Shown here: one piece after another, positions 36,827 to 44,955 of the stretch
Numbering within the stretch: position 1 is the first letter of the stretch
How the letters are laid out: each line of letters opens with the position of its first letter
Assembly (NCBI GenBank): GCA_964352475.1
Contig: CAYGSL010000002.1
Location: 62,001-126,000, forward strand
DNA length: 64,000 nucleotides
Source: JAUIET01 sp964352475
Lineage (GTDB): Bacteria; Pseudomonadota; Gammaproteobacteria; Pseudomonadales; JAUIET01
Direction of reading: 5' to 3'
The notes under the pieces: generated by a model
What the model saw: the letters and a program-made list of their open reading frames with translations, nothing else
The model's database searches: none
Told to the model about the DNA's origin: nothing
Translations under genes and position numbers: made by a program

Positions 36827-37427
36827 TACCGTTGTCAGCAACGCTGGGACACAAAGGCTTCAAGATGCCGTCATGCAAGTCGTACACCCAGCCATGCACG
36901 CGCAAAGACTGACCGGCTGCCCAGGCCGATTGCACGATATCGGATTTGCATACTTGCTTCATCTGAGCGAGTACGTTCCACTCGCATAAGCTGCGCGCCC
37001 TATCATCGCTGGGTAAAGCATCCAGGTCGCCGCGACGATCACTTACCAATTGCTTGACAGGTTGTATCCAGTTGGCGACCGGCGGATCCAGTTCTGCGCC
37101 ATCCAGTGCCGCCTGGACACCACCACAGCCATAATGCCCGCAGACAATAATATGGCTAACTTTCAAGGCTTGCACGGCGTATTGAATCACTGACAAGGCA
37201 TTGTCATCATCCAGCGAGACTATATTGGCAACGTTTCTGTGTACAAACACTTCACCTGGCAACAAGCCCAAAATCTGATTGGCCGGCACCCGGCTGTCTG
37301 AGCAGCCAATCCACAGATAATCAGGATTTTGCTGTGCAGACAGTCTGGAGAAAAACTCCGAGTCGTCTCGCTTGACCGAATCGGCCCATTCGCGGTTGTT
37401 GTTCAAAAGTTGTTTTAAGGTTTCCAT
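36819..37427 (-). CDS. can: Beta-class carbonic anhydrase
   Basis: 202-residue zinc enzyme interconverting CO2 and bicarbonate. The zinc ligands are Cys in WIGCSDSRVP and His and Cys in VCGHYGCGGV. The CSDSR Asp-Arg dyad, which gates the active site, is intact. HRNVANIVSLDDDN is the usual dimer region. Length and pattern match E. coli Can (220). It is the first gene of a two-gene minus unit with the MATE exporter and is divergent from the choice-of-anchor B gene. Confidence 0.96.
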   Translation of the reverse strand: METLKQLLNNNREWADSVKRDDSEFFSRLSAQQNPDYLWIGCSDSRVPANQILGLLPGEVFVHRNVANIVSLDDDNALSVIQYAVQALKVSHIIVCGHYGCGGVQAALDGAELDPPVANWIQPVKQLVSDRRGDLDALPSDDRARSLCEWNVLAQMKQVCKSDIVQSAWAAGQSLRVHGWVYDLHDGILKPLCPSVADNGNV

Positions 37428-37566
37428 GATGACAATTTACTCAGCGGTGTATCTCCAAATGCGATTTTACCGGAATTTGCCAAACTTGATCGCATTACCG
37501 GCCGTGTCTGTAGCGATGAATCTGGCAGTGCGCTAAGCTGAGAACAGCACAGTACTGGGCAATACC

Positions 37567-39147
37567 ATGAAGCAACTTCTGATTCGGCTACAGCTAATAA
37601 TTTTTGGTGCGCTGCTCGCTTCGCAAGCCGCCTCGCACAGCGCCATGTTTCCTGATCAGTTTCGTTACGACAATAGTAACGAAGGCCTGCGCGTACAGCA
37701 GACTGACAGCGAAGTCGCAAAATCCCTATCCATCATACGCCGAATGGAAACCTGCAGCTCAGGTGTGGCTGGTGATTACCCGTGTCGAAACATAGACCTT
37801 CGCAGCGTGTTCAGTTCAGCTGAGCTGGGTGCTGCGGGTAATGAACTCAATGACATCTGGGGTTGGACAGATCTGGCCACAGGCATGGAAGTGGCCATAG
37901 TAGGGCTGCAAAGCGGCACATCTTTCGTTGATATCACCGACCCGGTTGCACCAATACTGCTGGGTTTTCTGCCATCACATAACAACGGCTCGGATGACTG
38001 GCGTGATATTAAAGTGTATCAGGACCATGCATTTATAGTGGCCGATGGACAAGGCAACAATACCCATGGTCTGCAGGTGTTTGACCTGCGCACGCTTAAC
38101 ACCGTAACCGCTGGCAGTACTCTCACAGAAACAGCGCATTTGGCAGGCTTTGGTGCAGCGCATAATGTCGCTATCAATGAAGACAGTGGCTTTGCTTATG
38201 TGGTTGGCGCAACGCAATGCAGCGGTGGCTTGTACATGGTTGACGTGTCCACGCCAGCCGCGCCACAGTTCGCCGGTTGTTATTCAGGCGACGGCTATAC
38301 CCATGATGCGCAGTGTGTGAACTATCAAGGTCCTGATTCGCCGTTTTTTGGCGAAGAGATCTGTGTCGCCTATAACGAAGACACCATTACCATTGTTAAT
38401 GTGTCGGACAAAAATAACCCGCAGTTGCTGTCGCGTACGCCGTACAGCGGCTCGCAGTACACCCATCAAGGCTGGTTTGTGGATGACAATCACAGCCTGT
38501 TGATCATGAACGATGAGCTGGACGAGCAGCGTACCGGTATCAATACAACGTCTCACATTTGGGACGTGAGCTCCTTGACTGCTCCAATGGAGACAGGCCG
38601 CTTTGTGAATTCCACCGGCTCTATCGATCACAACTTGTATACCGTTGGTGATCTGGCGTATGAATCCAACTACCGTTCCGGCCTGCGTATTCTGGATACA
38701 TCTGACGCTGCCGCAGGCAACCTGACCGAGGTAGGATACTTTGACACCATCCCCTGTTCCGACTCAGCGCAGTTCTCAGGTGCCTGGAGCAGCTACCCGT
38801 ATTTTGCCAGTGGCAATGTGGTGGTTAGCGATATTGGTGCCGGCTTGTTTGTGCTAACGCCGGATATGGCGGCGATAAACGCCGCCAGTAACCCGGGTGC
38901 ACCAGCAGTGAGCCCGGCCTGTGGTGGTCCGAACCCTGACCCAGATCCGGACCCAGACCCTGGTCCTGACCCAGATCCAGGCCCCGACCCTGACCCTGAC
39001 CCAGATCCGGACCCAGACCCACCCACACCCGGCGGTAATGGCAATACCCCGGCAACAACCGGCGGCGGTGGTGGTGGAAGTACACCGTTGCACACAGTAG
39101 TAATGTTGTTTGCGCTACTGGGTTTACGTAAACGTTTCTCGATTTAA
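37567..39147 (+). CDS. Choice-of-anchor B family protein with GlyGly-CTERM tail
   Basis: 526-residue secreted protein. After a signal peptide (about 1-23) comes the family start HSAMFPDQFR. A LVIVD-type beta-propeller follows, with repeats such as AIVGLQSGTSFVDITDPVAP and AYVVGATQCSGGLYMVDV. An Asp-Pro repeat spacer (about 455-485) leads to GGGGGGSTP, a hydrophobic helix and a short basic end, a GlyGly-CTERM signal processed by rhombosortase and linked to type II secretion. It heads a three-gene cluster with a YtkA-like protein and a di-heme peroxidase. Confidence 0.88.
   Translation: MKQLLIRLQLIIFGALLASQAASHSAMFPDQFRYDNSNEGLRVQQTDSEVAKSLSIIRRMETCSSGVAGDYPCRNIDLRSVFSSAELGAAGNELNDIWGWTDLATGMEVAIVGLQSGTSFVDITDPVAPILLGFLPSHNNGSDDWRDIKVYQDHAFIVADGQGNNTHGLQVFDLRTLNTVTAGSTLTETAHLAGFGAAHNVAINEDSGFAYVVGATQCSGGLYMVDVSTPAAPQFAGCYSGDGYTHDAQCVNYQGPDSPFFGEEICVAYNEDTITIVNVSDKNNPQLLSRTPYSGSQYTHQGWFVDDNHSLLIMNDELDEQRTGINTTSHIWDVSSLTAPMETGRFVNSTGSIDHNLYTVGDLAYESNYRSGLRILDTSDAAAGNLTEVGYFDTIPCSDSAQFSGAWSSYPYFASGNVVVSDIGAGLFVLTPDMAAINAASNPGAPAVSPACGGPNPDPDPDPDPGPDPDPGPDPDPDPDPDPDPPTPGGNGNTPATTGGGGGGSTPLHTVVMLFALLGLRKRFSI
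38934..39024 (+). repeat. Asp-Pro codon repeat in the spacer of the anchor protein
   Basis: About 90 bp of degenerate GACCCNGAYCCN units encode alternating Asp-Pro (with some Gly-Pro) before the GlyGly-CTERM. The antisense Gly/Ser frame here is an artefact. Slippage could alter spacer length. Confidence 0.8.
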
Positions 39148-39159
39148 CACGCCAAGATA

Positions 39160-40101
39160 ATGCTGCTTCGCCACGGTGTATTTCTGCTTGCGTTCATTGC
39201 GTTTCTGTCAGGGCCAGTGTATTCAGAAAACAATGGCAATGAAGCAATCAAAGCGGGCAGTGAATTGCTGCTTGAAGCCGATTCACTGGAGCAGCAAGCA
39301 CGCAGCTTGATTCAACAAGGCAGCCAACGCCGAAAAAACATCAAGCAACAGCGCCAATCTGTCTTGCAGCTGCCGCAAGGCGAGCAGAGAGTCGCTGAGG
39401 AAAAACGTTTGCAACAGGCCATTACAGAAAGCCTGAACGCACAGCGCAACGGCGCTAATCTACGTAAACAGGCGGCGGCCTTGCGCGAGCAAGCATTGGA
39501 CAAATTTGCTTTGGGATTGGGCCAGAAATGGCCACTATGGGCCGCAAAACGTCAGTCAATTCAATTAAGCGATGGGTTCAGTGATGTGCCACAGCTGGGT
39601 GGGCACAATGTGAAAACGCGCAGTGTGCATCCGAGTAAAAAAGACCTCGCTGGCAACCCGGAAATACAACAAAGCAATGATATGTCACTTGCGCTGCCAA
39701 GATTGTCAGCGCAGCAATTACCACCACAGCTCAATACCGACAGCTTCACTTTCTCACGCGACCGCCGCTTCATTGGGCACATAGAAGTGCTGCAGGATTC
39801 TGTGCGCAATGAAGATGGCCGAATCGAGATTAATGAATTGCATCAGTGGGTACTGGTACTTAGCAAGCTTAACGGTGAACCGGTGCAGGGTGCGGCTATA
39901 GAGTTTACCGGTCATATGCCAGGCCATGTGCACGGCCTGCCAACGCAACCTGTTATAAGCCGTGAACTGGCACCCGGTATCTATGAAATATCAGGCGTTA
40001 AATTTCAGATGCGTGGCTGGTGGGTGATCGAACTTAAAGTGGCTGCAAGCGAGGATTCAACTGAGCAGCGCGATAGTCTGCGCTTTAATTTGCACTTATG
40101 A
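39160..40101 (+). CDS. Exported coiled-coil protein with C-terminal FixH/YtkA-like domain
   Basis: 313-residue protein with a signal peptide (about 1-22, ending VYSEN). Residues 25-115 form a strongly charged coiled coil (LLLEADSLEQQARSLIQQGS). The C-terminal 110 residues look like a YtkA/FixH immunoglobulin-type domain with VQGAAIEFTGHMPGHVHGLP and MRGWWVIELKV; the Met/His cluster MPGHVHG may bind copper or another metal. It overlaps the di-heme peroxidase gene by 4 bp and follows the anchor protein by 12 bp. Function is unknown; a metallochaperone or assembly role for the peroxidase is a guess. Confidence 0.7.
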   Translation: MLLRHGVFLLAFIAFLSGPVYSENNGNEAIKAGSELLLEADSLEQQARSLIQQGSQRRKNIKQQRQSVLQLPQGEQRVAEEKRLQQAITESLNAQRNGANLRKQAAALREQALDKFALGLGQKWPLWAAKRQSIQLSDGFSDVPQLGGHNVKTRSVHPSKKDLAGNPEIQQSNDMSLALPRLSAQQLPPQLNTDSFTFSRDRRFIGHIEVLQDSVRNEDGRIEINELHQWVLVLSKLNGEPVQGAAIEFTGHMPGHVHGLPTQPVISRELAPGIYEISGVKFQMRGWWVIELKVAASEDSTEQRDSLRFNLHL

Positions 40102-41294
40102 GCCGCAAAGTTATCGCCGCATTGTTATTCACCTGCGTGCTCAGTGCGTGCGGTAAACCATTGCCGCCTTATGAGCACGGTCTCACAGACAGAGACATCG
40201 CTTTTTTGCAGACTTTCTCCTTGAACAAACTACCCCCGCTGCCCGCTGCTGAAGACAATCAATACGCAGACAATGAACAAGCGGCGTTACTGGGTAAGCA
40301 ATTATTTTTTGACCCGCGCTTAAGCGCGAACGGTGTGGTAGCTTGCGCCAGTTGCCACCAACCGGAACGTTATTTTACTGATGGCCTGGCGCGCGGCAAA
40401 GGCATAGCCACCACCCACCGCAATACGATGTCACTGTTAGCTTCTGCCAGGGGGCCATGGAAGTATTGGGACGGTCGTAAAGACAGTTTGTGGGCGCAAG
40501 CTATCGAGCCTCTTGAGCATCCTGATGAGCACGGGTTCAGTCGACTAAAGCTTAAAGCATTGATCAGTGAACATTATTCCAAGCCCTACGCTGCGGTGTT
40601 CGGACCTGTTTCAAACGCAAGCGCTGATGCAACTCGGCTTATGGTCAATGTGGGCAAAGCATTGATGGCCTACCAGCGGCGGCTAAGCTTGCAGCCCAGT
40701 AAGTTTGATCAAATGGTAACAGCACTTGGGCAAGATGAAGTGCCGTCAATGGAAGCCAGGCTTTCAAACAGCGAACTGAACGGAATGCGTTTGTTTATGG
40801 GTAAAGCGGCCTGTGCAAGCTGTCACAATGGCCCACTGTTTACTAATTTCGAATTTCATAATATTGGTGCACCGGAGGCCGATGTCAGCAAGGTTGATCT
40901 GGGTCGCTACACTGGCATAGAGAAGCTTCGCAATGATGAATTTAATTGCCTGTCGCAGTGGAGCGACGCAGCAGCGGAAAGCTGTCAGGAGCTCAAGTAT
41001 CTGAAAACCCTGGGCCCTGAACTGGTTGGCGCGTTCAAAACGCCGTCATTGCGAAATGTGGCTGAAACCGCGCCATACATGCATGCCGGGCAAATCGATT
41101 CTCTTGAAGAGGTTATTGAGCATTACAGCGCGCCGAAACCGCCGTTTTATGACCGGGCTCAGCATCCCAGCAGGCCACACTTTGACATTCTCCCGCTGGG
41201 CCTGAATGCACAAGAAAAATCCGAGTTGGTCGCATTCCTGAAAACACTGAGCTCGCCTATTCCCGACGATGATCCCTGGTGGTCGCCAAACTGA
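40098..41294 (+). CDS. Di-heme cytochrome c peroxidase/MauG family lipoprotein
   Basis: 398-residue periplasmic protein with a lipoprotein signal ending LSAC. Two c-type heme sites are visible: CASCHQPERYFTDG (about residue 80) and CASCHNGPLFTNF (about 240). The usual NTMSLLASARGPWKYWDGR and FKTPSLRNVAETAPYMHAG segments follow, with the final Met/His candidates. The family includes hydrogen-peroxide reductases and MauG-like cofactor-forming oxidases. Its cluster with a propeller protein and a YtkA-like protein suggests a dedicated partner rather than general peroxide defence; that is inference. Confidence 0.9.
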   Translation: MSRKVIAALLFTCVLSACGKPLPPYEHGLTDRDIAFLQTFSLNKLPPLPAAEDNQYADNEQAALLGKQLFFDPRLSANGVVACASCHQPERYFTDGLARGKGIATTHRNTMSLLASARGPWKYWDGRKDSLWAQAIEPLEHPDEHGFSRLKLKALISEHYSKPYAAVFGPVSNASADATRLMVNVGKALMAYQRRLSLQPSKFDQMVTALGQDEVPSMEARLSNSELNGMRLFMGKAACASCHNGPLFTNFEFHNIGAPEADVSKVDLGRYTGIEKLRNDEFNCLSQWSDAAAESCQELKYLKTLGPELVGAFKTPSLRNVAETAPYMHAGQIDSLEEVIEHYSAPKPPFYDRAQHPSRPHFDILPLGLNAQEKSELVAFLKTLSSPIPDDDPWWSPN

Positions 41295-41465
41295 GATTTA
41301 TGTTTCTCAAGCGAATGGGCAAAATCTTGCCTAATTGTTGACCGATCTCTCATTCTTAAGCTGTACAAATACCCATTTAGCCCTGACGATTGTAAAAACA
41401 GCTAGCCTGAAAGTAGCAGTTCACAGTAAGCGTGCAACTACCTGCCTAAGGCGGAGGACGATACA

Positions 41466-41978
41466 TTGAAGCTTCATTACAAATTAATATTGCTCGCATT
41501 GGTGGCCATGCTTGCTCTGCCGATGTTTATGGTAAAGCCCAATGGCGAACGCATGATGAGCTGGAGCGATTGGCTACCGGACAGCAAAGTGCTGGATACA
41601 GCGGCGGATAAATTGCGTGCCGTGGCCAACAGCAACCCTGACTTCAGTGACACGCCGAGTTTGAAGGGCAGCAGTAAAATGTATTCCTGGAAAGACGAGC
41701 GCGGGGTTATGCACTTCTCGGAGCAACCGCCGCCTGAGAACATCGAAAATGCGAAAGTGCGAGACCTGCCAAAAGAAGTGAATCTGATGGCGGCGGTAAA
41801 GCCACGCGATCGAGATGGGCAATCTGGTTCGGCGTCTGCAAGTGGCGCACAAGGCAAGGGTTTCAATCTGGCGTTTCCTACCACCGTACCGGTCAAGGAT
41901 ATTCCGAAATTGGTGGATGATGCCAAGGCCTTGCAAGACCTGGCCGACAAGCGTACAGCAGCCCTGAAAGAACTCTAG
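41466..41978 (+). CDS. DUF4124 domain-containing protein
   Basis: 170-residue protein with an N-terminal membrane helix (about 6-24) that is either a signal anchor or an uncleaved signal. The DUF4124 core is KMYSWKDERGVMHFSEQPP, a short beta motif common in proteobacterial envelope proteins and related to the first strands of GlyGly-type domains. A low-complexity Ser/Gly linker and an Ala-rich helix end the protein. It starts with TTG; the very strong AGGCGGAGG 7-13 bp upstream decides that start. Function is unknown. Confidence 0.8.
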   Translation: MKLHYKLILLALVAMLALPMFMVKPNGERMMSWSDWLPDSKVLDTAADKLRAVANSNPDFSDTPSLKGSSKMYSWKDERGVMHFSEQPPPENIENAKVRDLPKEVNLMAAVKPRDRDGQSGSASASGAQGKGFNLAFPTTVPVKDIPKLVDDAKALQDLADKRTAALKEL

Positions 41979-42094
41979 TCACTCGCTATTCGGAACTCGC
42001 AAAACAGTAACAGATAAGCCGCCTTTTTAACGCGTATCGCTGCAATGCTGCGTGTTACACTCGCGCGCTTACTTTTTTCATTTCCGAGAACACT

Positions 42095-42859
42095 ATGAAT
42101 TTTAATTTTGGCCTCGTCCTCCGCCAGGGTCTACTGGTGCTGCTGGGCACCGTATTTCTTTCTGCTTGCCAGAAGCCCGCCGACACTGAAACCACCCTGA
42201 GTGCTGATGCTACCGATGCAGCTGGCCCAAGTCTTGATACCGACAAAGACAAGCTCAGTTATGCACTGGGCTTGAGTTTGGGTACACAAATGAATGCAGA
42301 CAGCATGGATATCGCGCTGGATAATTTTGCGGCCGGCTTTGGCCACGGTATGGGTGAAGGCGAAGCCCTGATGACCACTACCGAAGTGCAGCAACGCTTG
42401 CAGGCGTTTTCTCAACAACGCCGTGATGAACAGCAGGCCAAAATGGAAAAAGCAGCCGATGATAATCGCCAGGCGGGCGAAACTTGGCTGGCTAACAACG
42501 CAAAGAAAGACGGTGTTGTAACAACAGATTCCGGCCTGCAGTACAAAGTATTGACGGCAGGTGATGGTAAGAAGCCCAGCGAAACCGATACGGTGTCTGT
42601 GCATTATCGTGGCACATTGTTAGACGGCACAGAATTTGACAGTTCTTATGCTCGAGGTGAGCCGGCAGAATTTCCGGTCAACCGAGTGATTGCCGGTTGG
42701 ACCGAAGCATTACAGCTAATGCCAGTAGGGTCCAAGTGGGAGCTGTATATCCCGTCTGATATGGCCTATGGCCCGGCTGGAACAGGTCGCGAGATTGGCC
42801 CTAATCAAACGCTTATGTTTGAAGTAGAGCTGCTGGACATCAAAACAGCAGCAGAGTAG
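42095..42859 (+). CDS. FKBP-type peptidyl-prolyl isomerase (FkpA/Mip family lipoprotein)
   Basis: 254-residue envelope prolyl isomerase. A lipoprotein signal ends at LSAC (about residue 25). The N-terminal dimerisation domain has DKLSYALGLSLGTQM and a long helix (AFSQQRRDEQQAKME). The FKBP domain (about 150-252) has VSVHYRGTLLDGTEFDSSY, VIAGWTEALQLMPVGSKW and LMFEVELLDI, with the binding-pocket aromatics present. It assists folding of exported proteins. In P. aeruginosa an FKBP gene also lies beside algQ, matching the Rsd/AlgQ gene 1 kb away. Confidence 0.92.
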   Translation: MNFNFGLVLRQGLLVLLGTVFLSACQKPADTETTLSADATDAAGPSLDTDKDKLSYALGLSLGTQMNADSMDIALDNFAAGFGHGMGEGEALMTTTEVQQRLQAFSQQRRDEQQAKMEKAADDNRQAGETWLANNAKKDGVVTTDSGLQYKVLTAGDGKKPSETDTVSVHYRGTLLDGTEFDSSYARGEPAEFPVNRVIAGWTEALQLMPVGSKWELYIPSDMAYGPAGTGREIGPNQTLMFEVELLDIKTAAE

Positions 42860-42874
42860 TTAAAGCGGTGGTGC

Positions 42875-43876
42875 TTACTTTAAGCGATGCAGAAAGCCGT
42901 TTGACGAGACTGCCCAGTAAGCGCCACCACCTTTTTCAAAACCCAGAGCTAACACGGCAGCGCTGTTAGGCTTCCAGGCGTCACGCTTGGGGATTGTCCA
43001 CGAGCGTATGCTGCGAAGTCGACTGGTACTCCATAGTTGCACCACTCTGTCTGATGTGCCTGTCAACAGCTCACTGCCATCGCTGGAAAATCGCGCTGAT
43101 TGAAAAGTCAGCCCGCGCTGCAGCGCGAAAGAGCGCATAGGTAATTCACCAATCAACTCACCGTCTGCTGTGCGCCATAGCATTGCGGTGTCGTATTTGC
43201 TGACGCTAAAAGCAATCTCACCGTCCGGAGACAATTCAACCAAACGCACTTCATCATTGTGATCAATTTTGTGCAGCTGCTCGCCAGTCTCTGTATCCCA
43301 AAGTCTAGCGGTATGATCTTCTGAGCCGGTTAATGCATAGCGCCCGTCCGCACTTAAAGACACACTGCGCACGCGATTGTCATGATGGAACACCCGCCTT
43401 ACGCCGCCAATCTGAATATCGAACAACACCGCTGTGTAATTCTCCATGCCCAATAAGGCGTAACGGGCGTCTGGCATCAACTCCAGATCCAGTATTTGAT
43501 CAGGGCTGTTCCAGAAGCGAATGCCCTTTCCCGTAGGCACTTCCCAAAGCACCAGGTTTTGATAATCGGCTGTTACCGCAAACTGACCGTCAGGAGAAAA
43601 CGCCGCTGCAGTGAGTTCGGTGTAGCCTTCCGATTTATGATTCCAGTTGTAGCGGCGTTCGCTGTCATCCAGGCTCCATAAACTGCCACCGTGATTCATC
43701 GAAGCGATCACTGCGTGACTGGCGTCAGGGCTGATGCTGGCACCGTAAACGCCTTGCACAGCAACTTCCAGTGAACGGGAAGGGGGTATGCCGCTATCGC
43801 ACGCGCCAAGCGTGAACAGCGAAAACAGTAGAAAAAGAGGTGGGAACCGTGAACTCTTCCGTGAGTCATTCAGCAT
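42875..43876 (-). CDS. WD40-repeat lipoprotein
   Basis: 333-residue protein with a lipoprotein signal ending LGAC (about residue 26). At least five WD40-like repeats are visible, for example SLSADGRYALTGSEDHTARLW, ELSPDGEIAFSVSKYDTAMLW and RFSSDGSELLTGTSDRVVQLW in pieces. They form a beta-propeller that should lie in the periplasm. Such propellers act as protein-binding platforms; no partner is evident from the neighbours. It is convergent with the FKBP gene and 60 bp downstream of the Rsd/AlgQ gene. Confidence 0.87.
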   Translation of the reverse strand: MLNDSRKSSRFPPLFLLFSLFTLGACDSGIPPSRSLEVAVQGVYGASISPDASHAVIASMNHGGSLWSLDDSERRYNWNHKSEGYTELTAAAFSPDGQFAVTADYQNLVLWEVPTGKGIRFWNSPDQILDLELMPDARYALLGMENYTAVLFDIQIGGVRRVFHHDNRVRSVSLSADGRYALTGSEDHTARLWDTETGEQLHKIDHNDEVRLVELSPDGEIAFSVSKYDTAMLWRTADGELIGELPMRSFALQRGLTFQSARFSSDGSELLTGTSDRVVQLWSTSRLRSIRSWTIPKRDAWKPNSAAVLALGFEKGGGAYWAVSSNGFLHRLK

Positions 43877-43936
43877 TGCTAAAGCACTGTATTAAGGCAA
43901 TTTCGTTTGCGTTGCCTTAAGTCTAGCAGACCCCGA

Positions 43937-44422
43937 CTAGGCTACCGCTGATGATGGCGGAAGGTGCAAATACTCCACCAATTGGTCTTCATAATGAAAG
44001 CGCAGCTCTAATGCTTCACCCAGCTTGGACAAATGCCGAGACAGTGGCTCCAGTACTTCGGGAGGCAGTTCTTCGGTTTCGTAGCGGTCATTGAAGTCCA
44101 GCGAGATGTCGGTGGTGTCCTGAATCTTGCCCAACAGGGAATTGGCAGTAGTGGAGCTTTCTTCGCCCCGCGCACCTGCGTGTTTGATCAACTCAGGGAA
44201 CACTTCAAAATGGCCTGCTGAACAATAATCAACCAGTATCTGGCAGAATGTTTTCAGGCGCTGTATTTTGGTTGGAGACTCATTAATCTGCTGATGCACG
44301 CCACAAACTGAGCAATACAAAACAATCAATTCCTGGCGCTCTTGCAGCCACCCCTCTATTGCGTGGTTCAGTTTATCCGCGTTATCGGCCGTCATAATTA
44401 TCTCACTGCTACTCTTCTCCAT
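43937..44422 (-). CDS. Rsd/AlgQ family anti-sigma-70 regulator
   Basis: 161-residue helical protein. IEGWLQERQELIVLYCSV, FCQILVDYCSAGHFEVFPEL and ISLDFNDRYE correspond to the sigma-70-binding helices of Rsd and AlgQ. These proteins bind region 4 of RpoD and shift polymerase towards alternative sigma factors in stationary phase. In P. aeruginosa the orthologue algQ is close to algR and the hem genes, which fits this window. A second ATG at 44395 has a better ribosome binding site (GTGAG), so the first nine residues may be untranslated. Confidence 0.87.
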   Translation of the reverse strand: MEKSSSEIIMTADNADKLNHAIEGWLQERQELIVLYCSVCGVHQQINESPTKIQRLKTFCQILVDYCSAGHFEVFPELIKHAGARGEESSTTANSLLGKIQDTTDISLDFNDRYETEELPPEVLEPLSRHLSKLGEALELRFHYEDQLVEYLHLPPSSAVA

Positions 44423-44537
44423 TAGTAAATATAGGCCAGCGTCGAAACCTCAGCAAGACCAACTAATACTATTGACTTTAGGTAGCCTCTATTTGCGTCT
44501 GCTACGCTTATAAAACTGGATGGATAAGGATATCACC

Positions 44538-44945
44538 ATGCTCAAAATTTATACTTCTTTGCTCTTCTCTGCGTTAGTTGTTTTAAACGCATCGACTGCA
44601 GTTGCCCAAACACAGTTAGAGAAGCCCACGTATGTGGCCTTAACACCTTCTTTTGTCACCAACTACGGCAATGACAGCAGCCGCCTTCGCTATTTGAAGG
44701 TGGATATTTCAGTGCGTGTTGAAACAATGCCGCACTCTCACACCGTAGAAAACCATGTTCCACAAATAAGAAACCAAATAATCCTGCTGCTAAGCCAGCA
44801 GAGTAGCGACGGGGTTAACACGCACGAGGGCCGGCAGGAGTTGCGCGCTGAAGCCTTGAAAGCGGTTCAGGAAATTCTGCTTAACGAAGAAGGCGAGAAA
44901 ATAGTGACCGATTTGCTGTTTGATAACTTCGTGGTTCAGAGTTAA
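44538..44945 (+). CDS. FliL-like exported protein
   Basis: 135-residue protein with a cleavable signal peptide (ending TAVAQTQ) in place of the membrane anchor of classical FliL. The FliL domain covers most of the rest: YVALTPSFVTNYG, LRYLKVDISVRVET, VPQIRNQIILLLS and TDLLFDNFVVQS. FliL supports the flagellar stator, but no flagellar genes are nearby, so this may be a periplasmic paralogue. The ATG at 44538 has AAGGA about 8 bp upstream; the longer frame from 44520 would add six residues and weaken the signal. Confidence 0.82.
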   Translation: MLKIYTSLLFSALVVLNASTAVAQTQLEKPTYVALTPSFVTNYGNDSSRLRYLKVDISVRVETMPHSHTVENHVPQIRNQIILLLSQQSSDGVNTHEGRQELRAEALKAVQEILLNEEGEKIVTDLLFDNFVVQS

Positions 44946-44955
44946 GCCGAATCTA

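Noticed and set aside
38793..39095. Gly/Ser-rich minus-strand frames opposite the anchor protein
   Set aside because: They are the antisense reading of the Asp-Pro codon repeat and GlyGly-CTERM of the real gene.
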